From: Dermatophilus congolensis
GTDB lineage: Bacteria; Actinomycetota; Actinomycetes; Actinomycetales; Dermatophilaceae
Length of the DNA: 64,000 nucleotides
Assembly (NCBI RefSeq): GCF_900447215.1
Contig: NZ_UFYA01000001.1
Span: forward strand, 992,001 to 1,056,000
Direction: 5' to 3'
Shown: piece after piece, positions 44,999 through 54,176 of the stretch
Layout: every line of letters starts with the position of its first letter
Numbering within the stretch: position 1 is the stretch's first letter
The notes under the pieces: model-generated
Seen by the model: the letters and a program-made list of their open reading frames with translations, nothing else
Told to the model about the DNA's origin: nothing
The model's database searches: none
Program-made: the position numbers and the translations under genes

Positions 44999-47900
44999 TC
45001 CCTACCCGTAACCTCATCGATGTGTGGCGTGCCCAAGGAATTGATCTGTGGGACGACGATGGCCGGCTTCGGTACCGCGCACCGCGCGGAGTTGTCACTG
45101 CCGAAACGCTCCAGGAACTGAAGGCACGTAAGGACGAAATCTTGACGGTGTTGCGCGCTGACCGCGGCCCGAGCGCAGATAGTGAACACCGCTACGACCC
45201 ATTCCCGTTGACGGATGTGCAGAGCGCCTACTTGATGGGCCGTTCGGGAGCTTTTGACCATAGTGGCGTGGCCTGCCACCTCTACTGTGAGGTGGAGTAT
45301 CCCCGGCTGCAGATGGAGCGTGCCTGCACTGCGTGGCAAGAGCTTGTCCGTCGCCATGACATGCTGCGTGTGCGTATTGACCCAGCTGGCTATCAGCAGG
45401 TGCTTGCTGATGTTCCGCCACTACCGATCACCGTGTCTAAGCTGTCTGACGCACAAGAATCGACTCGGGTCGAGCACGTGCAGCAGGTTCGTGCAGCGAT
45501 GTCGCACGCAGTGCACCCAGTGGGGCAGTGGCCGATGTTCGCGGTGGCTTTCACGCAACCGCATGAGGACGATCCCGATAGCACCACGCTCATGCATGTC
45601 TCGTATGACTTCCTGATGGGAGACTGGGCGAGTTTGCTTAGCCTGCTTCGCCAGTGGGAGGAGCTGTACAACGGTGCAGAAGGTGCACAGCGCTCGCCGG
45701 TGCAGTTCCGGGATTTCGTGGTGTGGGAACGTGGGCAGCGGGAAAAAGCTCCTTACCGTCTAGCCCGCGACTACTGGCTGCAGCGAATTGATGAGCTGCC
45801 TGCCGCTCCCCAGATTTCTTTGAGCGAGCGTGAAAGTGATTCGGCTTGTTGGTCAGGCATTGAGGCCCTGATCGCCCCCGAAGCATGGAGCACGATCCGT
45901 TCACGGGCGCAGGCAGTGGGGTTGACACCTACGGCGGTGGTGCTGACGTGTTACGCCGATGTGTTGGCGCAGTGGGCGCAGGATCGGCATTTCTGTTTGA
46001 ACTTGACGGTGCTTGATCGTCCCGCTGAGGTTCCAGGCGTTGATGAGATCATCGGCGACTTCACGACGGTCACTTTGCTGGAGGTGGGGGGCACAGCTGG
46101 CTCGTTCACTGAACGTGCCACGCAGGTGATGCACCAGCTTCTTGAGGATCTAGATCATCGCGCATTCAGTGGCGTGGAGGTGATGCGGGAGATTGCGCGT
46201 AGGCGTGGCCGGCAAGCCGCAGCGATGCCGTACGTGTTCACAAGCGCTATCGGCGTGGGCAGCCAAGATTCGGCTGAGAGGCAGCGGGGCAAGATTGTTC
46301 ACAGCATCAGCCAAACTCCGCAGGCGGTGTTGGACTGCCAGGTGATGGACGATGCTGATGGGTTGCACATCCACCTGGATGGGCGAGTTGGTGCGCTGCA
46401 GGAAGCAGTACGCAACGACATGGCCGAGGTGCTAGTTGCCGCGTTGGAGAAGCTGGCCAGCGATGAGGGCGCATGGGATGCGTTTTCGCCGGTGGGGCTT
46501 GCCCAATGGCAGCAAGTTGAACGCGATCACGCCAACAACACTGCCCGGCATCAGGTGGAGGGCACTTTGCATGGTGCTCTTGCGCGTGCGGCTGCAGGTG
46601 CTCCGAACGCTCCTGCGGTTATCAGTGATCAGGTGTGCTGGAGTCACGCCCAGTTGCAGCAGTACGCGCTGACTGTCAGTGCGGCGTTGCGGCAACGTGG
46701 CGTGCAGCCAGGAGATCGGGTTGCGGTGTGTGTGCCGCGCTCGCCTGAGCAGATCGCAGCAGTTCTTGGGGTTCTTGCGCTGGGGGCTGCGTATGTGCCG
46801 ATTGATGTACGCCATCCTTCGGGGCGTCGGAGCATGATTGCGCGCAGCGCCGAAGTTCGGGTGTTTATTCATGACGCCTCGACTGCGCCGGAGCCGTTGG
46901 ATGGTGTTACGGCGGTTGAGTTGGCTTCGTTGCTCACCGGTGAGGCTGGTCAGGCTGCGACGTGGGTCGCCGATGTGGGGGACCCGGATGATCTTGCGTA
47001 CGTGATTTTCACTTCGGGTTCGACGGGTACCCCTAAGGGGGTGCGGATGAGTCACCGTGCTGTGCTCAACACGATCGAGGACGTGAACCGTCGGTGCGGT
47101 GTTGATGCTGCAAGCCGGAGCATCGCGATTGCTGATCTGAGTTTCGATCTGTCGGTGTACGACATTTTTGGGCCGTTGAGTCAAGGGGGCGCGGTGGTGT
47201 TGCCGCCGGCGGAGGCCGTACCTAATCCTGCTGCGTGGTTGGCTGCTGCTGCGGACAATGGCGTCACCATTTTCAACACTGTCCCGGCTGTGGCGCAGAT
47301 GATGTTGAGTGCGGTTGAGGGTGGCGCGTTGCCTCCGGCGGGGGTTCGTACGTGGATCCTTTCTGGTGACCGGATTCCGCGGGATTTGGTGCGGCGGTTG
47401 CATGAGGTGTTCCCGGGCACGGTTTTTGAGGCTATGGGTGGCGCTACTGAGGCTGCTATCTGGTCGATTGCGCACCGTATTGACCTTGAGTGTGTTTCCG
47501 GTGAGGTGCCTTATGGCACTCCGTTGGCGAATCAACGCTTCGCGGTGATTGATCAGGCTGGTCAGGATCGGCCAGTGGGGGTCAGTGGGGAGATTGTCAT
47601 CCTGGGTGCGGGTTTGGCGCAGGGGTATGAGGATTGCGCGCAGACCGAGCGGGCTTTCGTTGATGATCCGGTGCGGGGTCGGTTCTATCGCACTGGTGAC
47701 GCGGGCCGGTATTTGCCTGGCGGCGAGATTGAGATTGAGGGTCGTTTGGATGACCAGGTGAAGATCCGTGGGCACCGGATCGAGCTTGGTGAGGTTGAGA
47801 GTGTGCTGGTCGCTGACCCGTCGGTGCGTCAGGCGGCGGTCGTGGTTGCTGGTGAAGGAGCCCAGCGGGCGTTGCATGGCTTCATCGTTGCTGAGCCGGG

Positions 47901-50433
47901 CAGTTCTGATGCTGCTGGTGAGCCAGTCGTGCAAGCCATGGAGGAGGCTGCGGCGCTGGCTGCAGATGTGGTTGATTGCACCGACGCTGAGGGGATCGCT
48001 GCGTATGCCACGGCGATGGAGAAAGCGTGCGTTGCTTCCATTGTTGAGGTGCTTAGCCGTGTTGATGCTGGTTTGCCCGTGGCGGCAGCGCATCAGTGGA
48101 TTGTTGATATGTGGCGGCAGACGTTGGCTGTATGGCATCCGCATCTGTTGGGCGGCGGTAACCAGGCGGCAGTGAATCCTGGCGCGACTGTCGGCGCGGC
48201 TGAGGTGCAGCGGTTGTGGGAGGAGGTGGAGCAGCTCAGCCCGCGGGGCGCGGATTATCGCGGTGTGACTGCGTATGTGCGCCGGTGCGCTGATGTTTTG
48301 CCGCAGTTGCTTAGCGGGGAGCAGCGTCCTTCAGATTTGTTGTTCACCGACGGTGTGGATGACAGTTCTGCGCAGGTGTATCGCAAACGGTTGAGCATGC
48401 GTTGGGGAACTGAGACTGTCGCTCATCTAGTGGAGCGGGTGGTTGAGGAGGATCCGCAGCGCCCGTTGCGTGTTCTTGAGATTGGAGCGGGCACGGGTAG
48501 TACTACTGATGCTGTGCGGCGCGGCTTGGGGGATCGGCCGTATGAGTACGTTTTCAGTGATCGTGCATCGTTCTTCCTTGATGCTGCCCAGCAGCGCTGG
48601 GCGGGTGATCGGCGGATGACGTTCACGGTGTTTGATCTGGATAAGGATCCGGTTGAGCAGGGAATTGAGCTTGGATCATTTGATCTTGTGTGTGCTTTTG
48701 GGGTGCTTGAGAATGCTCGGCATATCCCGCGGGCTCTGGATCGGGTGGCTGCGTTGGCTCGCCCCGGTGGGGTGGTCGTTATTTCTGAACCGGTCGGGGT
48801 GCAGTGGTGGATCATGGTTTCGCAGATCTTCATGATGACGCGCCCGGAGCCGTCGAGCCGCCCTGAGGGAGTCCTTTTCCCTGATGGCGCCTGGTGGTCT
48901 GCTCATATTGGGGCAAGCACGGGCAGTGATGTGGCACTCACACCTGCGGCGGATAGTGTGCTGGCCCCTGAGGGGTTTGGTTTGTTTGCTTCCCGTGTGG
49001 GGTGTGCTGCGGTGGATTGTCAGGTGCAGGATCAGTCCATTTTGGCCGAGGCGCGCCAGCAGCTGCCTGAGGTGATGGTTCCGGTGAGTCTTCGCCGGTT
49101 GCCTCAGCTGCCGTTGACTCCCAATGGCAAGGTTGACCGGCGGGCGCTGGTTGATCTGACAAGAGCTCAGGAGGCGGGGCGGCCTGTACAGCCACAGCCG
49201 CAAGAGAATTTTACGTGTGATCTCACGGAAGCAGCCGCTACGTGGGCGCAGCTGCTTACGCAGCTGTGGAAGGAGCACCTCGGCTCAGACAGTGAGCTGA
49301 GCTGGGCGGTGAATCCGTATGATCTCGGTGCGAATTCGGTCTCGGCGGCGGCGGTGTCTACCCAGGTTCGGGACCGGTTGGGCGATGGGGTTTCTTTCGA
49401 AGCAGTGTTGCGGATTTTGTTGACTGCTCCAGATATTGCTGCAACAGCAACCGCCCTGGAGCGTTTGGAAGCAAACTCTGATTCCACGAGTGAGTCGGCT
49501 TTGGCAGAGGCTGGTCAAGGTCAAGAGCCGGTGCAAGTGATAACGCTGGGTGAGTCGACTGCTGCGCCAGCGGTGACCACTGTGGTGTTCTCCGACTCAT
49601 TGGCCTCGGCGGATTCGATGCGGCCGTTGCTGCGCAGACTGTGGCAGCACCCTGATGCCCAGGAGCTGTTCGGCGCTGACAGTGATGTGCGCCTGGTTGA
49701 GGTGCCTGATGATGAGTGGTTCTGCTCTGTGCCAGCTGCAAGCGCGATCCAGCAGATAGCAGCCAATGTAGCGGCTTCTCTCGAGCAGACAGGTGCTCAG
49801 GAGTACTGCTTGATTGGGTATAGCTTTGGCTCGCTCGTGGCTATTGAGGTGGCACGTCATCTGATCGAGAATGGTCATACGGTTCGGCCTCTGGGGCTGA
49901 TCGATCCTCATGTTGTTCCAGCGGGTATTCACGATCGCCTAGCTGAGGTGATGTTTATTACTTCGCTGGGGGCGCAGACGCAGATGTTGTTCCCCGATGC
50001 GCCCCCGTTGGTGGCTTTGCTTGATTCGGTGGTTTCGGATCCTGCTGCTCATCCAGATGCTGCAGCGTTCTTCGCTTCATTGGATGCGTTGTCTGAGCAG
50101 GATCGGTGGGAGCTGTACGCAGCGGCGGTCTCTACTTCGCATCGGCGAGCAGTCTGTGACCTGCAACGTATGTGGCGACGTTATCGACACACAATGAACT
50201 CCGCTATGGAAGAGCCTGCGGATCTTGTGGTCGATGCGGTGATCATCCAGCCGTGCGATCACCTCGGTTTCCGCCCTGGGGCGCACGACGAATTCTTTGC
50301 TGTGTGGCAGGAACGCTTCATCGGTGATATTCACCGTGAACACGTACCAGGTAACCATTTCACCCTCGTCACTGGTGAATTCGCATCTACTACGGCGCAG
50401 GCTTTAACTGCTGGTTATCGAGCTCTTGTGTAA
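44995..50433 (+). CDS. NRPS, docking-Cy-A(MT)-PCP-TE, PchF-like
   Basis: 1812 residues. N-terminal TubC-like docking domain (about 1-55, LIDVWRAQGIDLWDDDGRLR), cyclization domain with intact D205-x4-D210 in SYDFLMGDWAS, A domain with YVIFTSGSTG (669), FDLSVYDIFG (D718) and GGATEAAIW, suggesting cysteine. A methyltransferase (EIGAGTGS at 1162-1169) is inserted between A8 and A10, as in PchF, and would N-methylate a reduced ring. PCP Ser1448 sits in LGANSVS, with Asn where Asp is usual. The terminal thioesterase has Ser1610 in IGYSFGSL and His1788 in PGNHFTLV. Release as acid or cycle is unknown. Codon use is G/T-ending, unlike the upstream genes. Confidence 0.92.
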   Translation: MIPTRNLIDVWRAQGIDLWDDDGRLRYRAPRGVVTAETLQELKARKDEILTVLRADRGPSADSEHRYDPFPLTDVQSAYLMGRSGAFDHSGVACHLYCEVEYPRLQMERACTAWQELVRRHDMLRVRIDPAGYQQVLADVPPLPITVSKLSDAQESTRVEHVQQVRAAMSHAVHPVGQWPMFAVAFTQPHEDDPDSTTLMHVSYDFLMGDWASLLSLLRQWEELYNGAEGAQRSPVQFRDFVVWERGQREKAPYRLARDYWLQRIDELPAAPQISLSERESDSACWSGIEALIAPEAWSTIRSRAQAVGLTPTAVVLTCYADVLAQWAQDRHFCLNLTVLDRPAEVPGVDEIIGDFTTVTLLEVGGTAGSFTERATQVMHQLLEDLDHRAFSGVEVMREIARRRGRQAAAMPYVFTSAIGVGSQDSAERQRGKIVHSISQTPQAVLDCQVMDDADGLHIHLDGRVGALQEAVRNDMAEVLVAALEKLASDEGAWDAFSPVGLAQWQQVERDHANNTARHQVEGTLHGALARAAAGAPNAPAVISDQVCWSHAQLQQYALTVSAALRQRGVQPGDRVAVCVPRSPEQIAAVLGVLALGAAYVPIDVRHPSGRRSMIARSAEVRVFIHDASTAPEPLDGVTAVELASLLTGEAGQAATWVADVGDPDDLAYVIFTSGSTGTPKGVRMSHRAVLNTIEDVNRRCGVDAASRSIAIADLSFDLSVYDIFGPLSQGGAVVLPPAEAVPNPAAWLAAAADNGVTIFNTVPAVAQMMLSAVEGGALPPAGVRTWILSGDRIPRDLVRRLHEVFPGTVFEAMGGATEAAIWSIAHRIDLECVSGEVPYGTPLANQRFAVIDQAGQDRPVGVSGEIVILGAGLAQGYEDCAQTERAFVDDPVRGRFYRTGDAGRYLPGGEIEIEGRLDDQVKIRGHRIELGEVESVLVADPSVRQAAVVVAGEGAQRALHGFIVAEPGSSDAAGEPVVQAMEEAAALAADVVDCTDAEGIAAYATAMEKACVASIVEVLSRVDAGLPVAAAHQWIVDMWRQTLAVWHPHLLGGGNQAAVNPGATVGAAEVQRLWEEVEQLSPRGADYRGVTAYVRRCADVLPQLLSGEQRPSDLLFTDGVDDSSAQVYRKRLSMRWGTETVAHLVERVVEEDPQRPLRVLEIGAGTGSTTDAVRRGLGDRPYEYVFSDRASFFLDAAQQRWAGDRRMTFTVFDLDKDPVEQGIELGSFDLVCAFGVLENARHIPRALDRVAALARPGGVVVISEPVGVQWWIMVSQIFMMTRPEPSSRPEGVLFPDGAWWSAHIGASTGSDVALTPAADSVLAPEGFGLFASRVGCAAVDCQVQDQSILAEARQQLPEVMVPVSLRRLPQLPLTPNGKVDRRALVDLTRAQEAGRPVQPQPQENFTCDLTEAAATWAQLLTQLWKEHLGSDSELSWAVNPYDLGANSVSAAAVSTQVRDRLGDGVSFEAVLRILLTAPDIAATATALERLEANSDSTSESALAEAGQGQEPVQVITLGESTAAPAVTTVVFSDSLASADSMRPLLRRLWQHPDAQELFGADSDVRLVEVPDDEWFCSVPAASAIQQIAANVAASLEQTGAQEYCLIGYSFGSLVAIEVARHLIENGHTVRPLGLIDPHVVPAGIHDRLAEVMFITSLGAQTQMLFPDAPPLVALLDSVVSDPAAHPDAAAFFASLDALSEQDRWELYAAAVSTSHRRAVCDLQRMWRRYRHTMNSAMEEPADLVVDAVIIQPCDHLGFRPGAHDEFFAVWQERFIGDIHREHVPGNHFTLVTGEFASTTAQALTAGYRALV

Positions 50434-50491
50434 AAAATGTCAGTCAATTCTGATGCTTTAACCCGTGAAAACCCCTCGAAAGGATTTTTCT

Positions 50492-51166
50492 GTGACCAAT
50501 CAGTCCACCTCCGACTCTGCCTCAGCGCCGAGCAGTCAAGCCCTCGTTCCTGACTCCCAGGGCAGCGCCTCGGCAGTGAAGAAGCCGTGGTTCACCGCCC
50601 GCGATTTGATCACCGTGGGTATTTTTGGGGCGATCTATGCGGTGCTGAATTACGCGTTCGGCATGCTTGGCATGTTTGGCCCATTGGTGTGGCTGCTCAG
50701 TGTTCCCCCAGCGATCATCATCAATGGCATCACGTTTGTGTTGTTCTACAAGCGGGTACGTAAACCCGGCATGATCTTCCTGTTCTCGCTGATCCTGTCG
50801 ATCGTTTTCGTTCTTCACGGTGGTGCTCTGTTGGGGGCGATTGCCACCCCGATCGTCGCTTTCATTGTTGAGTTCGTTGCTCGTGCTGGTGACTACCGCA
50901 CGAGGGCTTCAGCGATCGCGTCGTACACCTTGTTCGGTCTGACCGCGTTCACACCGTTTGTTCCGATTCTTCTCAATGCCGACACCTACTTCCAGACTCC
51001 TGCTTGGCAGGCCATGGGCCCAGAATTCATCGCCGCGGCGCAGCAGGTGTTCACCGTGCCGATGCTGCTGGGGCTGGCAGTGGCTTGCCCAGTATCTGGT
51101 TTCCTCGGTGGGCTGCTTGGAACAGCAGTGGTGCGTAAGCATTTCCAGCGCGCTGGCCTGGCATGA
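50492..51166 (+). CDS. ECF transporter substrate-specific (S) component, MptD/Trep-Strep family
   Basis: 224 residues with about five to six membrane segments from residue 40 (ITVGIFGAIYAVLNYAFGM onward). The hydrophobic pattern and N-terminal soluble tail fit the MptD-type putative ECF S component. The GTG at 50492 has AAAGGA 7 nt upstream; an earlier GTG at 50465 has none. Only 58 bases follow the NRPS stop, so it is probably in the same operon. ECF importers of this type occur in some thiazoline siderophore loci (for example equibactin of Streptococcus equi, from memory). Confidence 0.78.
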   Translation: MTNQSTSDSASAPSSQALVPDSQGSASAVKKPWFTARDLITVGIFGAIYAVLNYAFGMLGMFGPLVWLLSVPPAIIINGITFVLFYKRVRKPGMIFLFSLILSIVFVLHGGALLGAIATPIVAFIVEFVARAGDYRTRASAIASYTLFGLTAFTPFVPILLNADTYFQTPAWQAMGPEFIAAAQQVFTVPMLLGLAVACPVSGFLGGLLGTAVVRKHFQRAGLA

Positions 51167-51879
51167 GAACGAGCGAGCCTGAGAGCTTGCGTGAGCGTTT
51201 AGCGCTTGACCCACGGACCACAATGCTGCTTGTTGCTGGCGTCAGCGCGGCAGCATTGGGTCCGTATGGTCAGCACTTCATCGTTCCCGGTGTTGCTTTA
51301 GCGGTGCTGTTGGCGCTGTCAGTCAATGAGTGGCGGCGTGCTGTAGGGGTGAGCGTGATCGCGCTTGGTGCGTGGCTGGCTGCGCGGCTGCTACTGCCGA
51401 TCTCCTCTCCTGCAGTGGCAGCTTCGGTTGTCGTGCCGTTGGATTACGTGGCCCGGTACTCCGCTGCTGTAGGGGTGGCGATTCATTTGTTCGCCACCAC
51501 ATCACCGACAGTGCTGCACGCGGCACTTCGGGCGCTGCGTTTGCCGCGTTCGATCGCTGTGACTCTTGTGGTGATGATCCGGTTCCTTCCGGTGGTATTG
51601 ACCGAGGCGTGCGCGGTTCTTGATGCCATGCGGCTGCAAGGTTTGACACGTCCGTCGGCACTGTTTCGTCACCCCATATTGGTGATTGAGAGGTTTACTG
51701 TGCCGATGATCGCCTCCAGCTTGCGGGCCGGGGATGATTTGTCGTCGGCGGCGTTGCTGCGTGGGTTAGGGTCACCGACGCCTCCGAGCGTGCTTCATCC
51801 GCCACGGTTTCGGGCGATTGATGCCGTCTGGGTCCTGATTGCAGTCGTTCTCTTCGTTGCGGGGTGGTACTGGACGTGA
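51163..51879 (+). CDS. ECF transporter transmembrane (T) component
   Basis: 238 residues, CbiQ/EcfT type: four to five hydrophobic segments and a cytoplasmic coupling helix region with MIRFLPVVLTEACAVLDAMRLQGL, containing the Ala-Arg/Ala-Met-Arg-like motif that contacts the ATPase. The ATG overlaps the S-component stop as ATGA. Confidence 0.85.
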   Translation: MRTSEPESLRERLALDPRTTMLLVAGVSAAALGPYGQHFIVPGVALAVLLALSVNEWRRAVGVSVIALGAWLAARLLLPISSPAVAASVVVPLDYVARYSAAVGVAIHLFATTSPTVLHAALRALRLPRSIAVTLVVMIRFLPVVLTEACAVLDAMRLQGLTRPSALFRHPILVIERFTVPMIASSLRAGDDLSSAALLRGLGSPTPPSVLHPPRFRAIDAVWVLIAVVLFVAGWYWT

Positions 51880-53369
51880 TCGATCTGAGCAATGTGAGCT
51901 GGAAGTACCCGCACGCTGAACACCACACACTCACCAGCGTTGATCTGCATATCAATGCTGGTGAGTGTGTGGTGTTGTGCGGCGCCAGCGGAAGCGGTAA
52001 GTCGACGTTGCTACGTCTGATTAATGGTCTGGTTCCGCACTTTTATGACGAGGGTGATTTGCGTGGTCGTGTGATTGTTGAAGGTGTAGTGACCAGCCAG
52101 GCTGATCTGGAGACCATTGGGCGTCGCACGGGCACTGTGCAGCAGCATCCGCGTCGGCAGTTCTTCACAAACACGGTGAGTGAGGAACTGGCTTTTGCCA
52201 TGGAAAATTTCGCTCTACCCGTCCCGCAGATCGCTGAACAGGTCAGCGCTGACCTGCAGATTTTGGGTCAAAACATGGACGTGTCGGTGCCGTTGACATC
52301 GCTATCGGGAGGGCAGCAGCAACAGGTTGCGCTGGCCTCTTCGACAGCGCATCGTCCGCGCATCTTGTTGCTGGATGAGCCCAGCTCTAACCTGTCCACC
52401 GAAGCTATTGCTGCTTTGCGTGCGACGTTGGAACGTCACCGCGCTGCAGGTATGACGATCGTTATCGCCGAACACCGCCTGAGCTACCTGAACGGCCTAG
52501 TCGATCGTGTCGTGATCATGGATTCTGGTGAGATCTCAGCGATATGGGACGCCGAACGTTTCGCCGCAACTGATGATGCTGAGCTGGAAAGCCTGGGTTT
52601 GCGTGGTGAGGTTTGTGCGGCACAGCTGGCCACGAGGCCAGCTGTTGGGCCCAGCATCGCTGATGCCAGCGAGGCCTGTGATGTTCCTGAGGGAGCGTTA
52701 GAGCTACGCAATATTGAATGTCGGGCTGGACGACGCACGATTGTGGCTATCGATCGGCTAACGCTGCCACGCGCAACGGTGACTGCGTTGCGTGGCAGTA
52801 ACGGTGCAGGTAAGTCAACGCTGGCTCGTGTTATTGCTGGCCTGCGTCGGGCACGTGGTGAGATCCGTTTGGATGGGCGCAAGCTCAGTCGTGGTGCTAG
52901 ACAGCGGGCTAGTGCTCTGGTGATGCAGGACGTGCAGCGGCAACTCTTCACTGACACGGTGGAGGCAGAAATCGAGTTGGCTGGGCGTGATGCGGCAGGA
53001 ACTGTGGTTGTGACTGATCTGCTCCAGGCTTTCGATTTAAGCAAACTCACTGGACGTCATCCGCTGTCTTTGTCTGGGGGTGAGCAGCAACGCCTGGTCA
53101 TTGCAGGTTCTCGGTTGGCAGGGCGACCCATCGTTATTTTCGATGAGCCAAGCTCTGGTGTGGATCGGCGTCACCTAGAGTCGATTGCCGCGCATATCCG
53201 CTCTGTGGCTGCAGATGGCGCAGTGGTGATCCTGATTAGTCATGACGAGGATCTTTTGGCGCGTGCCGCTGACCAGCAAATTACGCTGCGCCCATTGCAT
53301 CAGGTTGGGCAGCCTGCGGGAGAGCGTGCATCTACAGCTGTCTCTTCAGGTGCTCACGTGGCACTGTGA
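51876..53369 (+). CDS. ECF transporter ATPase (A) component, two fused ATP-binding domains
   Basis: 497 residues with two ABC domains in tandem. First: Walker A GASGSGKST, signature LSGGQQQQVA, Walker B ILLLDEPSSNL. Second: Walker A GSNGAGKST, signature LSLSGGEQQRLV, Walker B IVIFDEPSSGVD. It powers import with the T and S components; the fused heterodimer replaces separate EcfA1/EcfA2. The start was set at GTG 51876, which overlaps the T stop as GTGA. It converges with the following tetR gene. Confidence 0.9.
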   Translation: MIDLSNVSWKYPHAEHHTLTSVDLHINAGECVVLCGASGSGKSTLLRLINGLVPHFYDEGDLRGRVIVEGVVTSQADLETIGRRTGTVQQHPRRQFFTNTVSEELAFAMENFALPVPQIAEQVSADLQILGQNMDVSVPLTSLSGGQQQQVALASSTAHRPRILLLDEPSSNLSTEAIAALRATLERHRAAGMTIVIAEHRLSYLNGLVDRVVIMDSGEISAIWDAERFAATDDAELESLGLRGEVCAAQLATRPAVGPSIADASEACDVPEGALELRNIECRAGRRTIVAIDRLTLPRATVTALRGSNGAGKSTLARVIAGLRRARGEIRLDGRKLSRGARQRASALVMQDVQRQLFTDTVEAEIELAGRDAAGTVVVTDLLQAFDLSKLTGRHPLSLSGGEQQRLVIAGSRLAGRPIVIFDEPSSGVDRRHLESIAAHIRSVAADGAVVILISHDEDLLARAADQQITLRPLHQVGQPAGERASTAVSSGAHVAL

Positions 53370-53396
53370 CGGCGTGTTTTGGAAGTTCTTGCGCCT

Positions 53397-54089
53397 TTAT
53401 GAGTGCTGGGGCATGAGTTCTTGCTCGATTCCCGTCAGGAGGGAACGGATAAGAAGGCGAAAGTAGCGTTCGCTGATCCGTTCCCCTGACGGGGTGGGCA
53501 GGTGAGCGAGATAGTCATCGCGCATCATTGCTAGTGCTGGCGATTCTTTGGCCAGTGGTTCTAGCTTGTTGACCATGGCGGTGATGTCGTGGTGGTTGGA
53601 AGATAGGGGAGATTGGCGGTCGTGGTGCTCGATGGCGTCGAGTGCGACGTTAACGATCATCGTGTAAGCCGGGATGGCGTTTTCTTCTAGGCCTGCTTCG
53701 GTGAGTTTGACTATCGCCGTTTCGAAGAATGGTATGAGTGGCCGTGGTGGGAGACCGTGCTCTAGAGAGTCCATGACGTGGCGTGTCAGACCGGTGTAGC
53801 GCAGCAGGATGTCGCGTAGTGCAGTGAGCGCTTGAGTGAACCACTCCTGCCAGTTGAGGTGTGTATCGGGCAGCGTGAGTTCAGCGCATATCTGGTCGCG
53901 GATTTGGTCATGGATCTGCGTTTTGGTGGGGAAGTAGTGGTAGATCACGGAGGGCACTACGTCTAGTGCGGTGGCTAGGTCTCTGATGGTCCAGTTTTGC
54001 AGTCCGTGTTCTCTCGTGAGTGTGCAGGCGCAGTCGATCACGCGTTCGTGGGTCAGGCCCGCGCGTCGTGAGGTGTCCTTGCCAACCAT
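53397..54089 (-). CDS. TetR-family regulator of the MFS gene
   Basis: 230 residues. N-terminal helix-turn-helix with LTHERVIDCACTLTREHGLQ, then TIRDLATALDVVPSVIYHYF and PTKTQIHDQIRD. The C-terminal part resembles the TetR_C domain of tetracycline-type regulators. It is divergent from the MFS gene across an operator-like CACTAG/CTAGTG repeat and likely represses it. Ligand unknown; perhaps the metallophore itself or its precursor. Confidence 0.85.
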   Translation of the reverse strand: MVGKDTSRRAGLTHERVIDCACTLTREHGLQNWTIRDLATALDVVPSVIYHYFPTKTQIHDQIRDQICAELTLPDTHLNWQEWFTQALTALRDILLRYTGLTRHVMDSLEHGLPPRPLIPFFETAIVKLTEAGLEENAIPAYTMIVNVALDAIEHHDRQSPLSSNHHDITAMVNKLEPLAKESPALAMMRDDYLAHLPTPSGERISERYFRLLIRSLLTGIEQELMPQHS

Positions 54090-54117
54090 GCCTGTGAGTG
54101 TAACGACACATTGCCAG

Positions 54118-54138
54118 CACTAGAACGCTGATCTAGTG
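54118..54138. promoter_or_regulatory. Candidate TetR operator, CACTAG-N9-CTAGTG
   Basis: 6-nt inverted arms, CACTAG (54118-54123) and CTAGTG (54133-54138), extendable at the edges, in the tetR-MFS intergenic region. Confidence 0.55.
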
Positions 54139-54142
54139 TTGT

Positions 54143-54157
54143 TGACAACGGTTCTCA
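54143..54157 (+). promoter_or_regulatory. Zur/Fur-like palindrome upstream of the MFS gene
   Basis: TGACAACGGTTCTCA satisfies TGANAACNGTTNTCA on both strands. It contains TTGACA-like bases and shares 14 of 17 bases (including flanks) with the site upstream of the NRPS operon at 35751. Confidence 0.6.
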
Positions 54158-54176
54158 ATGGATAGGAGTGGTCACT

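Noticed and set aside
46432-48144. 570-codon open frame antisense to the second NRPS
   Set aside because: It is a shadow of the G/T-rich codon pattern of the NRPS, has no ribosome site or family signature, and is rich in Arg/His as expected of antisense frames.
54168-54176. GTG at 54168 as the MFS start
   Set aside because: It lies directly against the ATAGGAG ribosome site; the GTG at 54177 has proper spacing.
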